Positions 37,390-49,587 of a stretch of DNA of 64,000 bases are shown here, in pieces. Numbering within the stretch: the stretch's first letter is position 1; each line of letters opens with the position of its first letter. The translations under genes and the position numbers were made by a program. The DNA comes from Heterostelium multicystogenum (taxonomy: Eukaryota; Evosea; Eumycetozoa; Acytosteliales; Acytosteliaceae), in the NCBI GenBank assembly GCA_003667245.1, contig RCNN01000123.1, positions 1-64,000 on the forward strand, written 5' to 3'. Under the pieces are notes generated by a model. The model was not told the origin of the DNA. It did not search any database and worked only from the letters and a program-made list of their open reading frames with translations.

Positions 37390-39166
37390 ATGCCAAATCA
37401 GATCCAAAATGATCTTGGAGTTACTTATGGTCCCATTATGGAAAAAATACTATCCTATTTCCCGTGCATTCTTAACGATATCCTTACAGACACATTTAAT
37501 AACCGCTATGGAAGTGTACACTTTACAAACTTTGTACGATTCCTCCCTTATGTTCCATCCCTTTCACCAATAGTTATCGATAGCCTTCAAAAACATCCAT
37601 TGTCCAACCTAAGCCAAACAATGCTGGAGAGCCTGTTCAAAGAGAGCAATTCATTGACAGCTTTTATTATCACTAAAGTTTGCGGTCGACGTCATGATGA
37701 TCCACAGAAGGACAACAGAGGTTTGCCACCCACTTTTAGTTCACCAAAATGCAATCACAAAGTTGGTACTCGAGAACCTATTTATCACAAGTGATCAGAA
37801 TTTCCTCGATATATTCGAGTGTATTGGTCCAGCACTCAAGCATCTCACTATGGTTTCAGTTAAATATAAAAAACCAAATCCCAAACTATCAACCAACAAA
37901 AGTTGTCCCAGTCTCAAAGAAGTGGTTATTCGCGAAAATGAGATAGATAATCAGACACTTATCACACTTTTCCACATTATCGGACCAACAGTGGAGACAC
38001 TCACACTTGGAAATATTCGCTTTGAAGAGATGCCATCTGATTCACTTCTGCGAATGACCAATTTAAAAATGTTGAATCTTCACTCTGTGTATGGAATCGA
38101 AATCAAACAGCTACCAACAAGTATCTCTACATTTGGGTTGCTACTCTGATTTTTCCAATCATCCTCAAAATGAACATACTTTTGTCGATACCATGATGAG
38201 TCATTGCAAATCATTAACCAATCTTGATGTAAAGATGTTCAATCATATTATTTTATAACGAGTTAACCAAGCTGAAGCAATATCCTTTAAGAAGCCTGAA
38301 ACTGTCGTTAAATAATACTATTTTGGAAAACAAATGATGCACCAGGATCTAGAGGTTTGGTCGTCGAGTCTAAAGAGTCTTAATCTATCTGTAAATATAT
38401 CTGGCAAGTTTGAATATATTGGTTCATTATTTAGTCAGCTTTCTCAGCTTACGACTCTCGTACTGGATTGTACAAAGTTTAACGATAGTCATCTGACTGC
38501 CCTTATCCATGGCTCACCATTACTTGAGACTCTTCAGCTCAACTGTGCATCAATACAGCTTGAGGCTCAGAGCAAACCTCACCCAACATTACTAGTCTTT
38601 CCTTAACACATTGAATGCTCCACTCGTTAACTATAGCAATCTAGGCAATATATTTCCAAGATTGGTGTCTTTAGATTTCAAAAGTTCTTATTTCAACGAT
38701 ACGGGATTCAAAAAAGATTCTGGAAGATATCCATTACCTTCAATCGATTTCTTTTGAATTGTGCCAAGAAATAACAGATACATCCATCATTGCATTATGC
38801 GCATCCAACAATGTCAACACACTGTCTTCAGTATTTATAGTATCATGTGCCAATATCAGTGACTCTGGCATTATAAAACTTGCAGAGACCTGTATCAAAC
38901 TACGGGAGCTTTCATCACATACATTCAGTAGGTACACTACGTCTCAGTATTTTGGATCTCGTTTTCCCAAATATTAAAATCAAATAAACAGTGATAACAT
39001 GTCATCTTTCGATTCTACTTCGCCCATACTTGGTATTTTCATTGACTTTTGGAAATAGTAAATTTATGATAATGAGCAATATCGTGTTGTCCCAAATATC
39101 TACAATTTTCTATGAATCTGTAGACTATCTCAGGTCTCCAACGAGTCCAAAAAATTCAAGAAATAA
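37390..39166 (+). CDS. Leucine-rich repeat protein (F-box/LRR-like)
   Basis: ATG 37390 follows an in-frame TAG and opens MPNQIQNDLGVTYGPIMEKI then LSYFPCILNDILTDTF. The LRR part reads AITKLVLENLFITSDQNFLD, LKHLTMVSVKY, CPSLKEVVIRENEIDNQTLI, VETLTLGNIRFEEM, LKMLNLHSVYGIEI, SLKSLNLSVNISGKF, LTTLVLDCTKFNDSHLTALI, LLETLQLNCASIQL, LVSLDFKSSYFNDTGF, NTLSSVFIVSCANISDSGI. The probable C-terminus is VSNESKKFKK with TAA at 39164. Frame breaks near 37700, 38150, 38270, 38605, 38740, 38920 and 39000. An amoeba-type FBXL-like architecture is likely, though the F-box itself is weak. The last 250 bp and the exact end are uncertain. Confidence 0.6.
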
Positions 39167-39271
39167 AGTTTGGTTCAATAGTAAGTTCTGGCAGAGTGTT
39201 TTATTGATCATAATAATGACTATCATCAACTCGAAGTTATTATAACTAATAATATTATATTTTCAATTTTT

Positions 39272-42049
39272 CTATTTCTTGAATAAACGATGTAAGTTAT
39301 GGAGAGACTGGATGATATCGGTATCCATTAGTAGGTATTCTGTTCTATTTTCAAAGAGGAATATTAAAGTTTGGAAATTCATGTGGCATGTCTTCTGAAA
39401 CCTATAATTGCACTTCACAACATGGTGTTTACAATCTCCATCACAACGAAGATGCAGAAGATTCATAATGGCTATTTGGATAGAAATATGGAATTCATCA
39501 GAACATCCTTCAGTTCTATTGAAATGTAGAAACTTTAACATTTCCAAATTGCTAACTTTTGCTACATAGTCCATAGATTCAGGTGAGCAGCCTTCAGTCC
39601 GATTGTAATGCAAATATTTTCACTATATCCATATGTCCATTGCATATAGCGCCATCCATTGCTTTGATGGTACAACCTGCTTTGTTTTCGTGGAGCCATA
39701 TGACAACATCCAACTGTCCTGTTGTTTCGCAGCAAAGTCCATAGACGCTGTTGTACAGAAATTTGATCCATTATATAATAACTTCACAATATTAAATTGA
39801 TTTTGCATTATTGCTTGGTCCAAAGATTCGGGTCTGCATCCTTCAGATCTATTTAAATGAAGAAACTTGACAATTTCATATTCGCCTTTGTTGACTGCAT
39901 ATTCAAAGTAGTTAGGAGAGTATCCTTCAGTTCGGTTGTAGTGCAAATACTTGATAACATCAAGGTGCCCATAGAATATAGCGTTATTCATAGCTTTGAC
40001 TGTGCATCCTTCTGATCTATTTTCATTGAGCCAAGTGACCACATCAAGATGTCCAAACGTGGCAGCATTATCCATAGCCTTTGTTGAACATCCTTCTGTT
40101 CTGTTGTAATGTAGAAATTTGACAATATCCAATTCTCCTAACTTCGCCATCTTGTTCATGATATATTGTGTGGCTGTTCCTCCATTTTCATGTATATACT
40201 TGAAAGTTTTCAAATCTGGAAATTTGGCATAATCATCAAGTGTAATGCTGCTTACTGGAAGTGATGTGTTCTGGTGAATCCACTGAATCAAAGCAAGGTT
40301 GCGCTTTACCATCTGATTGCTATATATATTTGATGGAAGTTGATAGCTTGTGTTTTGAACGATCCATTGTATAGCATTAGGATCTTGTTGCATAAAATGT
40401 AATAATATATTTTGGTTTAAAGCACTCCATCTGCTAGGAAGATATTTAAATAGTTTAAAATCTTCACATACAAAAGATGTAATGACGGCTTCATTTCTCA
40501 GAGAATCTGTATTGTATTGCATGATGAATTTCACAACACTATCGAATGGAAGGCCACTTGGGTATTTTTTGTAATGACAGGCAACAAGATACTTGACAAT
40601 ATCAGTGTGTTTTCTTGATGCAGCCATATCAATTGTTTTCTCTGAAAACTGAGCGGTAGTGTTCAAATGTAAATATTTGACCAAATCGATTAGACCTTTT
40701 CTGGCTGCCTCATCAAACAATGAATCTGGTATGGATTTCTTAGATTGTGATAGAGTATAGATGATGATCGGTTGGCTGCCTTTTGAAAGAACAGACTCGA
40801 ATATATCATCCAGATAGCTTTCTGGACTTATTTGATGAAGGAATTTGAACATTTCAAGATGAATATTCTTGGACTTGACTGCAACCATTATCATTGCTTC
40901 TCTCTTGTCAATACAATAATCCGATTTGTTGGAATAAAGATACTTGAGAGTTTGAATATTCTCACGACCAATTGCATACTCTAATACTTTTGTGAGAGAG
41001 AAATCAGTCTTATTGTTCAACAAAAACAAAACAATGTCGAAACGGCCAATAGAAGCAGCATTATGAATTGCTTTTGAAGTGAATCCTTCTGTTCTGTTTA
41101 GTTGTAGGTATTTGACAATATCTATATTTCCATAACTAGATGCATTATCAATAGCATCTGTTGTACATCCTTCTGTTCTGTTTTGATGAAGAAATTGAAT
41201 AGTTTCAAGATTTCCAAATTCTTCTGTTGCACTATCGATTGCGTTTGTTGTGCACCCTTCGGTTCTGTTGAAATGTAGGAACTTGACAATATCAATATAT
41301 CCATTCGCTGCTGCATTATCCATTGCTTTTGTGGTACACCCTTCGGTTCTGTTGAAATGCAAGAACTCGATTATCTGTAAATGGCCATAATATGCTGCTT
41401 CATCCATTGCTTTGGTTGTACATCCTTCTGTTCTGTTGAAATGCAAGAACTTGACAAAGTCTAGATGTCCTTTCGACGCAGCTTCATCCATAGCGTTGGT
41501 TGTGCACCGTTCAGATCTGTTGGTATGAATAAACTTGAAGACATCGAATTCACCCGATGTTGCTGATTGATCGAGGACTGCTTCCCAAAAATGAGAGTCA
41601 AAACCACTGATATTTCGATGATGAATGAGCTCTACCATCTCAAGTGTTGGCAAGTGGTTTTGGCATTGTGCTCTAATGTGCTCTTCAATTTTCAAAGGAA
41701 ACATCCGGTAGAGTGTATCAAGATCGAAATACCTCAAAGCCAATGGCACAGTCTTTTGATAGAGCGAATAGAACTGAGCGAGCCACAGTGTACACTCACC
41801 ATCGTTCACAGTATGACACCAGATTATGCGATTGAAAATATCTTGATATCTCTTCAAGTGATTATGTCTAAGCAACTGATCAGGTGAGCAACCCAACTCG
41901 ACCCAATTGTATCTCTTTACAGTACAGTTATTTGTTTTTACATAATTAAATAATATAGTTCTTAAATACTTTGATTGTATTATTCTTCTAAAAGGATGAA
42001 TTTGTTCTTCAACTAGTGCCAAGCTATCACCACCAATTTGTATCTCCAT
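39272..42049 (-). CDS. Large ankyrin-like repeat protein with tandem NRTEGC units
   Basis: Start 42049 (MEIQIGGDSLALVEEQIHPF) with the family leader KYLRTILFNYVKTNN and YNWVELGCSPDQLLRHNH. It has more than twenty units of about 33 residues, many near-identical: GHLDFVKFLHFNRTEGCTTK and AMDEAAYYGHLQIIEFLHFN and so on, then more diverged units, then a second block with HYNRTEGC. The near-identical ones (40.0-40.1 and 41.1-41.5 kb) are also repeats at DNA level (about 99 bp period), which suggests recent tandem expansion. A frame break near 39610 leads into a last stretch ending SLHNLHRLFKK at 39272. No non-ankyrin domain was found. Function unknown. Confidence 0.8.
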
Positions 42050-42065
42050 ATCTTCTTCTAGGTCT

Positions 42066-43134
42066 TATGACAATTTCGAATGCACTGCAGTTGTTGTAAT
42101 TTTTATTTTTTAAACCACAACATGGATGGTGGTTTACAACCATAGGTTGCCAATGAATTATATTCTTCCCAGGACTGTTATTGATACCTTTGATCCACTT
42201 TACTATTTTATGGTGTTTGTACGTTTCTGCAATTCTCGAAGAATCTTTATCGATTTTCAAGTCAGTATTGGAATGTAACCATATGACTAGGTCGAGGTTG
42301 CCTTTTTGAATGACTTGGTTTATGAGAATAGGAGGATAGGAGCAATTCTGTTGGAACAACAGTTTGAATATTTCAATCCTTTTGTGAGAAATTGAATTAC
42401 ATAGATATTTGTTGCTTGATCGATCAAGCAAATAACTATGCTCTGCCAATAGGTATTTGATCACCTCTAATTGATTACCTTTCACGGCACCAATGAAACA
42501 TATCAGAGTAAATCAAATCCTGTGGCCTGTGGGCCAACAGCCACTTTATCATCTCTATGTTTCCAGCTTTGGCAGCCTCTTCAAAAACAAAGAAACAAGT
42601 CTCTTCTTCGTTGTCACCTGATTTCACGCTGCTCAACTTACTATCAAAAAATTTCAACAACTCGATATCCCCTGAATGCGTGGCCATAGCAAAAGCACTG
42701 TATTAATCCCAATTGAAGCTTGCAAACCTATTCGACTCCAAAAGATATCGAATAAATTGTTTTCTTCCATATTTAGCTGACAGAAATAATAGTTGGTTGA
42801 CGACTGTAGTGCTTACATTCTCGGAGATCTGATCTACCAGAAAGATAAACATTTCCAAGCTGCCAGCTCGACAAGCACATCTAATATAAGTGATAGTATC
42901 ATGTCTGCTCCACTGATTGATTACTCCTAAAATATGATATAAACTCTGCTACATAATTATAGCTTGCTAGTTGAAGAGGTTCATCTAATAGCTGCTTCCA
43001 ACTATAAGAATATTGGCATCTACATCTCTTCCACCATATTTTGGTATTACATAATGTTTAGCCTTAATATAATGTAATATTAATCTTCTTATTAAAATAT
43101 TATTAAATGTATTTATTACTAGTTGTTTATCCAT
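42066..43134 (-). CDS. Ankyrin-like repeat protein
   Basis: ATG at 43134 opens MDKQLVINTFNNILIRRLIL, the same leader as the plus gene at 11438, then YSWKQLLDEPLQLASYNYVAEF after a shift. Units: CRAGSLEMFIFLVDQ, SAKYGRKQFIRYLLE, THSGDIELLKFFDS, AAKAGNIEMIKWLLAHRP, MKGNQLEVIKYLLAEHS, SHKRIEIFKLLFQQN, IQKGNLDLVIWLHSNTD, ETYKHHKIVKWIKG. Frame breaks near 42990, 42935, 42695, 42480. In the last frame the ORF runs to 42027 and would overlap the next gene's start; a one-base shift gives a TAA near 42066, which I prefer. Tandem same-strand neighbour of the larger ankyrin gene. Confidence 0.7.
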
Positions 43135-43452
43135 TCTTATTACTCTATAGTTTATAGAAGTATAATATGATCATTGTTGCATCAAAATGCGCATATCTTT
43201 TTTAATATACATTACACTCACTTGAGGGAAGTAACAAGTATAAATCAAAAAGCATCTGCTTGTTGCACAAAATGCGGGACTTAAGTCATGTGCATAAGAC
43301 GGCACTTTTTTTATCAAATGGGGATGTGGTAAGTGTGAAGTTTTTATTTTATTGTGCACATGCCGTCTCTCCTTTAAAATGCAGATGGGTTGGGGAATGA
43401 ATTTTGAAATAAATAATGAACACAACTCCCTGATTTTTGAGAGAAGTTCTAA
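43135..43452. promoter_or_regulatory. Divergent promoter region containing inverted-repeat element copy 2
   Basis: 318 bp between the ankyrin gene (minus) and the bromodomain gene (plus); it must carry both promoters. A third is the element at 43283-43391. Confidence 0.5.
43283..43391. mobile_element. MITE-like inverted-repeat element, copy 2 (about 109 bp)
   Basis: The left end repeats copy 1 exactly for 26 bases (AAGTCATGTGCATAAG then ACGGCACTTT). The right end, TCTCTCCTTTAAAATGCAGATG, differs from copy 1 at a few bases, so the outer terminal repeat has decayed. An inner pair, AAGACGGCA against TGCCGTCTC, still forms a stem flanked by GTGCA. The middle is unrelated to copy 1 apart from TTGTGCACAT-like text. 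Confidence 0.6.
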
Positions 43453-45313
43453 ATGAGCAAAATGAAGGAGGATAAGGATCAACAACAACGTCTAGACGAA
43501 GAGGACGCTGATGAAGAAGACGTTATCATGTTTGATACTGATAACTCAATTGCACAACCTACTACTACTTCGAATCAGAATGTTGAGTTGACACCATCTT
43601 CATCGTCATCCTCTTCCTCTTCCTCTGGTAGCAGTAGTGTAGTTGATATGACATCGATAGACGACAATGAGAATGAACAGAACACTGTTGAAAGCAATGA
43701 TAATAATGATGATAATGCTAGTCATATCATAGAGAATGCATCTAGCACTAAAAGTAGTACAATGGAATCAGAGTTTACTTTTACCAATGACGATATCAAG
43801 AAATATACAACGACATCATTGATTAGCTTGCTACTATTACATGCAATAAAGTTTACAGGCAATCAAGAGAGCACTACTATCAACGAAACAGACATTAACT
43901 GGGATATCATATACAAGCAGTTCATCAACAAACTCAAGCAGTTGAACGAGATATCACATTCTTTATTAGTGATACTCATCTGCAATCTATAGTTAAAAAC
44001 ATTATTACACCAAAGGTAAGTATACCTACACTACTATAGTTAACAAATAAAACTAACAAATAACTAAATGAACTATATTAATAAACAAAGCAATGTGAAA
44101 TATATTATCATAGACTTAAAACTATTTTCTCAACTGAGTAAGTTACTTTGTAATCGATCAATCACCTATGTACTTACATTGCTTATTTATTTATTTATAG
44201 TGACTTTAAATGAATTAGAATCAACTATTAAAGAGATGTTGGTTGTTTGAGTTAAGAAAAAGTATTTGTGATCTTGAGGTTAACATAAAGTAAGTTAATA
44301 CTTTAGGTTATTATCTAAAGAAATCAAATGACTAACATTACTAATGTTTGTAGTTGTATGCAAGAGGAGGTGAAATCTAGGGATGATAGCAAATTGTCAT
44401 CATTATCTTTGACAAGTGCTGATGAAGTCACTTTGGAACAATCAACACCCTCGACAAACAGTGGTCATAATAACAGTGGAGTAGAAGAGCCAATGTCACC
44501 TCCTCCTACCACCACTACTACCACCACTACAAAGGTGAAGACAGAACAGCCTGTCACACCCGTGCAACCAAGCACCCCCGGTGTTGTGGATGGCGAGGAG
44601 AAACAACGTACAGTCTCACAACAAGAAGAAGAAAAGAACACGAAAATTATCATGAACTCATTGCAAAAGGTGTGGAAAGCTTTGAATTCCCATAGATACG
44701 CATCCATCTTTAGATTCCCGATTACACATGACGAAGCACCTGACTACGACGAATTTATCAAGCATCGAATGGACCTTACCACCCTCAAGAAAAACCTAGA
44801 CGATGGACTCTACAGCAACAGCACAGAGTTTAACAGCGATCTGCAGCTCATCTTTAGCAATGCGATGGAGTACAACGCCCCAAACTCTGAGATCTATAAC
44901 TATGCAGTCTCGATGAAGAAATACGCCGACAAGGAGATGGACATGATTCTGACAACAGAGAATCTATTACACAATACAGGAACAACTCCACTTCGTAGCA
45001 GCAGAAGTTCTTCAGCAACACCTTCCCCAAGCATCAGAGGCAGAAAGTCTGCCCAGTAACTACTCCAACTCGTGGTAACAAGCGTGATTCTGCACCAACA
45101 ACACCACTCAACGACGATTTAGACGAGGTCAAAACTCCAGTCGAAGAATCTCCTTCACCACAATCTAGCACAGCCAAACCCAAAGCTGGAACTCGTCGTG
45201 GAAGAACCAGCAAGCCGGCACCATCAACACCAAGTGAACAAAAGAAAACCACAAAAAGGCAAAGAGTATCCAGAAACGAAGATAAATCAACAGCATCATC
45301 TGATGAAAGTTAA
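43453..45313 (+). CDS. BRD8-like bromodomain protein
   Basis: Probable subunit of a TIP60/NuA4-type histone acetyltransferase. The start at 43453 (MSKMKEDKDQQQRLDEEDAD) begins an acidic, Ser-rich N-terminus. A helical region follows (DINWDIIYKQFINKLKQLNE), then, across introns near 44015-44060 and 44115-44200, LNELESTIKEMLVV. A Thr/Pro-rich linker precedes the bromodomain: IMNSLQKVWKALNSHRYASI, FRFPITHDEAPDYDEFIKHR, MDLTTLKKNLDDGLYSNSTE, LIFSNAMEYNAPNSEIYNYA. The aromatic Y and N pair expected in the acetyl-lysine pocket is in EYNAPN. The C-terminus is basic (RGRKSAQ, then after a shift KPKAGTRRGRTSKPAP and KKTTKRQRVSRNED), stop TAA 45311. Domain order and motif spacing favour BRD8 over other single-bromodomain proteins. 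Confidence 0.75.
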
Positions 45314-46032
45314 CTAGTAAATAACCAACAAACAAATATTGCCAATCACAGTAAATAAACTTCGAATACCCATTGTACATTTATTTAAGAAAAATATAAA
45401 GACCACCAATCCAAAGCAAAAAAAAGATTTGGTAAATTACAAAGTTACCCTGGTAGCTTGAAATTTCACAGATTTTATCAAGTTGGTACGGAATTATTAT
45501 TCCGATATTTATTTTATCCCTAACAATGATGGTGAGATGAAGTTGAACAAAATCATATCAATTAACATAAATTTATGTGTTACAAAATTATTTAGATAAT
45601 AATACTACGAATTACGAGATGATCAGTTTTCAAAGACAAAGTACAGGTGGGAATTTTTTTGATATTTTGTCCAAGATTAGCAAAACAGTGGCTTTTTAAT
45701 GGGCAAAACGTGTTTAGATGCCTGAGATTTTCGTTGCCAGGGCAAAAGTTTTGTTGATTGTTGTTTTTTTTGTAAAACAAAACCCACATGACAGATGTGG
45801 TTGTTATCACTAATGGTATCCAACAGACCTACCTCTGCCAAAAGACCACATGATAATTGACAAACAACTTTATATTAATTAATTTAAATAAAATATTTAT
45901 AAAAATTATTTTCTAAAATATTTTTCTGTTACTCTCTGTTGTCTGTCTCTTACTCTCCAGGATTCTCGATAAATAACCAGAGAACTAGTTCTATCTAATT
46001 ACGTAAAAATTATTATTATTTATATTCTAAAA
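45314..46032. other. Intergenic spacer, about 720 bp
   Basis: Between two plus-strand genes. Contains the BRD8-like 3' end and the promoter of the secreted protein. A 72-codon minus ORF at 45592-45810 has no family features. Confidence 0.5.
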
Positions 46033-46541
46033 ATGAAAGTTATCTTTTTCAGTGCAATTCTCTTGTTGGTTGCTTTGTCAGCCGTATCTGCCATTAAACA
46101 GGCTGGTAAAATGTGAGTGCCAATTCCACGATGGTACCATCAAGCATATCAATGCCTATGATAAACAAGTTGTTTCGACAGATGTACTTTGGTCGGTGCC
46201 CAGACTCGTCCAGCCTGCGATGCCGTTTTCAAACACTTGCCAATGCTCATTGAAGGTCACTGAGTGTGTCGATGAAAACAAGGTCGGTCGTCACGGTGGT
46301 GGTCACCATGGTGGTATCCACGGTATCCACGGTGGTTTCCATGGTCCAGTCTCTATTTCCATTGGTGGTTCATCCGGTTCCGGTTCAGGAAGCAGTGGTT
46401 CATCTGGTAGCAGCGGTTCATCTGGTTCATCCGGTGGTTTCATCCGGTGGTGGATCTGGTGGTGGATCTGGTCTCATGAAGACTCCAAATCAAGTCTGCC
46501 CATGTATCTCCCAAGTCAACTCCTACAATTTTGAAAACTAA
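46033..46541 (+). CDS. Small secreted Cys-, Gly- and Ser-rich protein
   Basis: ATG 46033 opens a strong signal peptide (MKVIFFSAILLLVALSAVSA). After a one-base shift near 46110 the mature part reads KCECQFHDGTIKHINAYDKQ, then CQCSLKVTECVDE, a His/Gly block (GRHGGGHHGG, HGIHGGFHG at 46290-46345), a Ser/Gly repeat encoded by GGTTCATCTGGT-type units (46365-46460), and CPCISQVNSYNFEN at the end (stop 46541). The six or so Cys occur as CxC pairs. A second shift near 46440 changes a Gly/Ser frame into Trp-rich nonsense, which argues for the Gly/Ser reading. It looks like an abundant matrix, slime or spore-coat type protein; exact role unknown. His-rich stretch might bind metal. Confidence 0.7.
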
Positions 46542-46700
46542 ATTCAATAGAATAGAATTCATTTTCAATAAATCCCAAGCCATTCATTATCTTGTATATA
46601 AAATTTCCAAATCCAACCAAATGAATAGAACCTTTCATTCTCGTTTACATTATCTATTTCAAATCCATTGTCCTCATTTTTTTAATTACATTTCTTTTAT

Positions 46701-47513
46701 TTACAGGTTTACATATATTTTTCCATTGGTACAGTAGTTTTCTTCATCATCTACAAATTGTCCCCATTCGTCGTGTAATCTATAATCATAGGATGTATCG
46801 TAAATATCATGCTTATCGTTGTCATAGTCACATTGTTCACTCGTACTGCTGTCTGTTTCACTTAGTGCATCTTCTGGATAGTGTTCTTTATTAATTAATG
46901 TAGTACTTGTAGGTACACTTGTTTCCATAACATCCAAACTCTGCAATTGATAAGTTAATGAAATGATGCCTATTTTACAATATATAATAATATGTATTTG
47001 TTATCAACTTACTGATTTCTTTGTTTGTACATTGTCAAAGAGTTTAATTGATTCTTCTAACGATAATTCCTTTGCTTGTCTTATTGGTTTGTTTGGAGCA
47101 GGTGGTGATTTATTGGTAGTTGCTTTCGTAGATGCATTTGTATCTTTATTCGATTTCATAGAGAGTGCTTTCATTTGGAATATCAATCTGTCGTCTTCAT
47201 TCATACTATTTGGTTTACCATAGATTTCGGGATCAACTAATTTATCTTTCTTTTCTTTTGTTGTTGTTGTTGTTGCATTTCCAACCGGTTGATCAGTATC
47301 CAGCTTCTCCTCATTATTAGCACTATTTAATTTCTTCTCTATCAAATCCTTTATCTCTTTTATACTGTTCAATATCTTTGCACCACCATCAGGTAGATTT
47401 GCTCCAACGGAACTTAACAAACTATTCTTACTCTGCAATAGTTTTTCAAGCTCACCTACAGACATCAAAGATAGATCTTTTGAAGCTGCTAATTTATTTT
47501 TATTTGAATTCAT
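46701..47513 (-). CDS. Gdown1 (POLR2M)-like protein
   Basis: Candidate RNA polymerase II-associated protein. Exon 1 (47513-47013) reads LMSVGELEKLLQSKNSLLSS then LPDGGAKILNSIKEIKDLIE; animal Gdown1 has SLVELREMLKRQERLL and LPDKGKKIFDSFAKLKAAI at the same place. Later it has LSLEESIKLFDNVQ against LSIEESLALQKQQ. A GTAAGT...GCAG intron (47012-46941) separates the C-terminal exon, which ends with an acidic HDEWGQFVDDEEN stretch resembling the animal acidic end, then IYVNL and TAA at 46701. About 247 residues. Both frames are clean. The call rests on three short motif matches in the right order; a search could overturn it. Same-strand neighbour of PRIM2, 376 bp away. Confidence 0.55.
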
Positions 47514-47889
47514 CTTTAAACTAACTAATGATTTTATAATAATCTATAACAAATATAATAATAGACTTAAAAGATGACTTTTAAGATGTTCAATTTATAA
47601 TTTTAAATTAATTTTTGAACATTCCCAAATATTATTAATATTAGTAGATTTGAATACCAATTTTTTTAAAAAAACGAGGGAAACCCCAATGCGAGGACGG
47701 AACTGAAATTCAACATAATATCGTCTTTATTATTATTATTATTAATGTTGTTCAAGAATAGATTTTTATAATTGAACTTAGTTATATTATATTGTATTGA
47801 ATTGAGTTTGAATGTAGTTGATGGTTGTGTTGCGATTGATTTGATTTGATTACATTACATTAAAAACAAGCCACATGGGGTTTGGTAGT
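47514..47889. other. Intergenic spacer
   Basis: AT-rich DNA between two minus-strand genes, with an ATT repeat near 47725-47745. It includes the promoter of the Gdown1-like gene. No gene seen. Confidence 0.5.
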
Positions 47890-49587
47890 TTAATTACTGG
47901 ATTTTTGTTGGTCTGCTGCTGCTTTCTTCTCCTCTTCCAGAGCCTGTAGCTTCTTGTAATACTCTCTTGATGTATCATAAAACTGATTGGGATGGTTAAA
48001 CTGTAATATTATAAATATTCCCTTTGTGCATAAAGTCAAAGTGTTTTCCACAGGCCAACTAGTGATATCGAATGAGAGGTCGGAACAGTTGATTAGTAAA
48101 TTAGATCGAACAAACTCATCCAATATGTATTGCTTTACGTTTGGTGAGATTTCAGCTGCATTTAGAATTTCAGCGACGGTAAATTCGTCGACTCCGTAGT
48201 TGAGAAAGCTGTTGTTGGAGTCGCTCCTTGGTCCAGACGAATGGACATCCGTGAATCTCATCGGAACTCTTTGGCACCTTCGAGATGATCTTGGCGCACG
48301 ATGATGGCGAGTATGAAATACCTTTACCCTCGAGACCGTAGGTATGACGCACCATGTATGCGTACTCCTTGTCAAACTCAGTGCCAGAAACACGCTTGGC
48401 AAATGAAGATTTCCAGTAGCCAATGGCATCTTCGTAGCAAAGTCCAATTGCTTTGAGGAATGTGCTAAACTGTAGACGACCGTCGTATTTCAATTTTCCT
48501 TGCTTCGCCGTCCGTCGTGCATCACACGCATACACATGGGGAACGACTGACGAGAGACTGGTGCAATCTCTGCTGGTGTAATCTTTCCATGGCTGACTGT
48601 AATGACACTGGATTGCTTCGGCAGACTCTTGAAAAAGTCGAATATATAAGAGTAGTTTTGACGCAAACGGCCAGACTCATTCATGATGTTGTCCATTGCG
48701 AAAATCAAATATTTACGGAAAACACTCAACAATGACTTCGTTCAAATCTGACCTTGCAACATAGGCTAGTCCACCACGCCTCATAATCATTTTCTTTCTT
48801 GCAACCAGCTGTGTCACCTCCTCCCATGGCATCTTTAAAAAGTCGCGATGGTCGCATGTCGACTTTGCGATCCTCAATACTGGATCCTCGTTATCTGCTG
48901 TATCTTTTTCAACGCTCAGTGCTCTTTTATATAGCTTCGAATCCTTCAAAGATCATCATCCAATTAGTATCATGCCTTGCATTCCCAAGTACTTGAACAT
49001 CACTTACAAAGATATAAAACAAATCTTTAGCATTCATTAAATATTCCTCCTCCGTGAGAATAGACCATCCGAAGCCAGCGTTTTCGGCGATAAACTGTTG
49101 AAACTGATTGATGGTGATGTTTTCCAGTCTGTATCTTAGAAGTGTAAGCTCCTGTTGAATGAACCACTCTCTGTCGATCGAGTCAGCCATTGCCAGTCTC
49201 AATAGACAATGGGAGGTTTCGTCTTTAGTTTGGTAGAGTTCGTCATCGCGATCGTAGAAAGCCTTCAGAAGCAAACCAATCTGCTGGCTACACTGTTCGT
49301 GAGTTAACTCTAACTTTGCTTTGAAATTGCTTGTAACACTATTGTCGACGTACAATTGTTGTTAGTTCGCGTCATCAACTCAATGAGCACTCTGCACAGA
49401 GTAAGTCAGCATAGAACGAACACATACATGATAGACGACATAAGCATATGGACTCCAACTGAGCCATGTTCAAGACATCTAGGCTTGGCATTGTACTATA
49501 TAAATTTGGCAAGATATGCTTTCTGCTTGATTCTGAATCATCTTGACTTGCATTCTGTTTCTTATTAGCTCTCAATGAAGTTGCCAT
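47890..49587 (-). CDS. prim2: DNA primase large subunit
   Basis: Primase partner of the catalytic small subunit in pol alpha-primase; starts all DNA chains. N-terminus from 49587 (MATSLRANKKQNASQDDSES, then LPNLYSTMPSLDVLNMAQLE). The helical N-terminal domain shows ETSHCLLRLAMADSIDREWFIQQELTLLRYRL in consecutive units. The 4Fe-4S C-terminal domain shows FPMCMRVMHDG, KYDGRLQFSTFLKAIGLCYED, AIGYWKSSFAKRV, EFDKEYAYMVRHTYGLEGKG, SPSSCAKIIS and HGCPF; three cluster Cys are visible (PMCM, SSCA, GCPF) and the fourth should lie near 48100-48160. C-terminus NHPNQFYDTSREYYKKLQAL and QQKSSN, stop 47890. Frame breaks near 49360, 48930, 48720, 48530, 48450 and 48200; several may be short introns. Confidence 0.93.
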
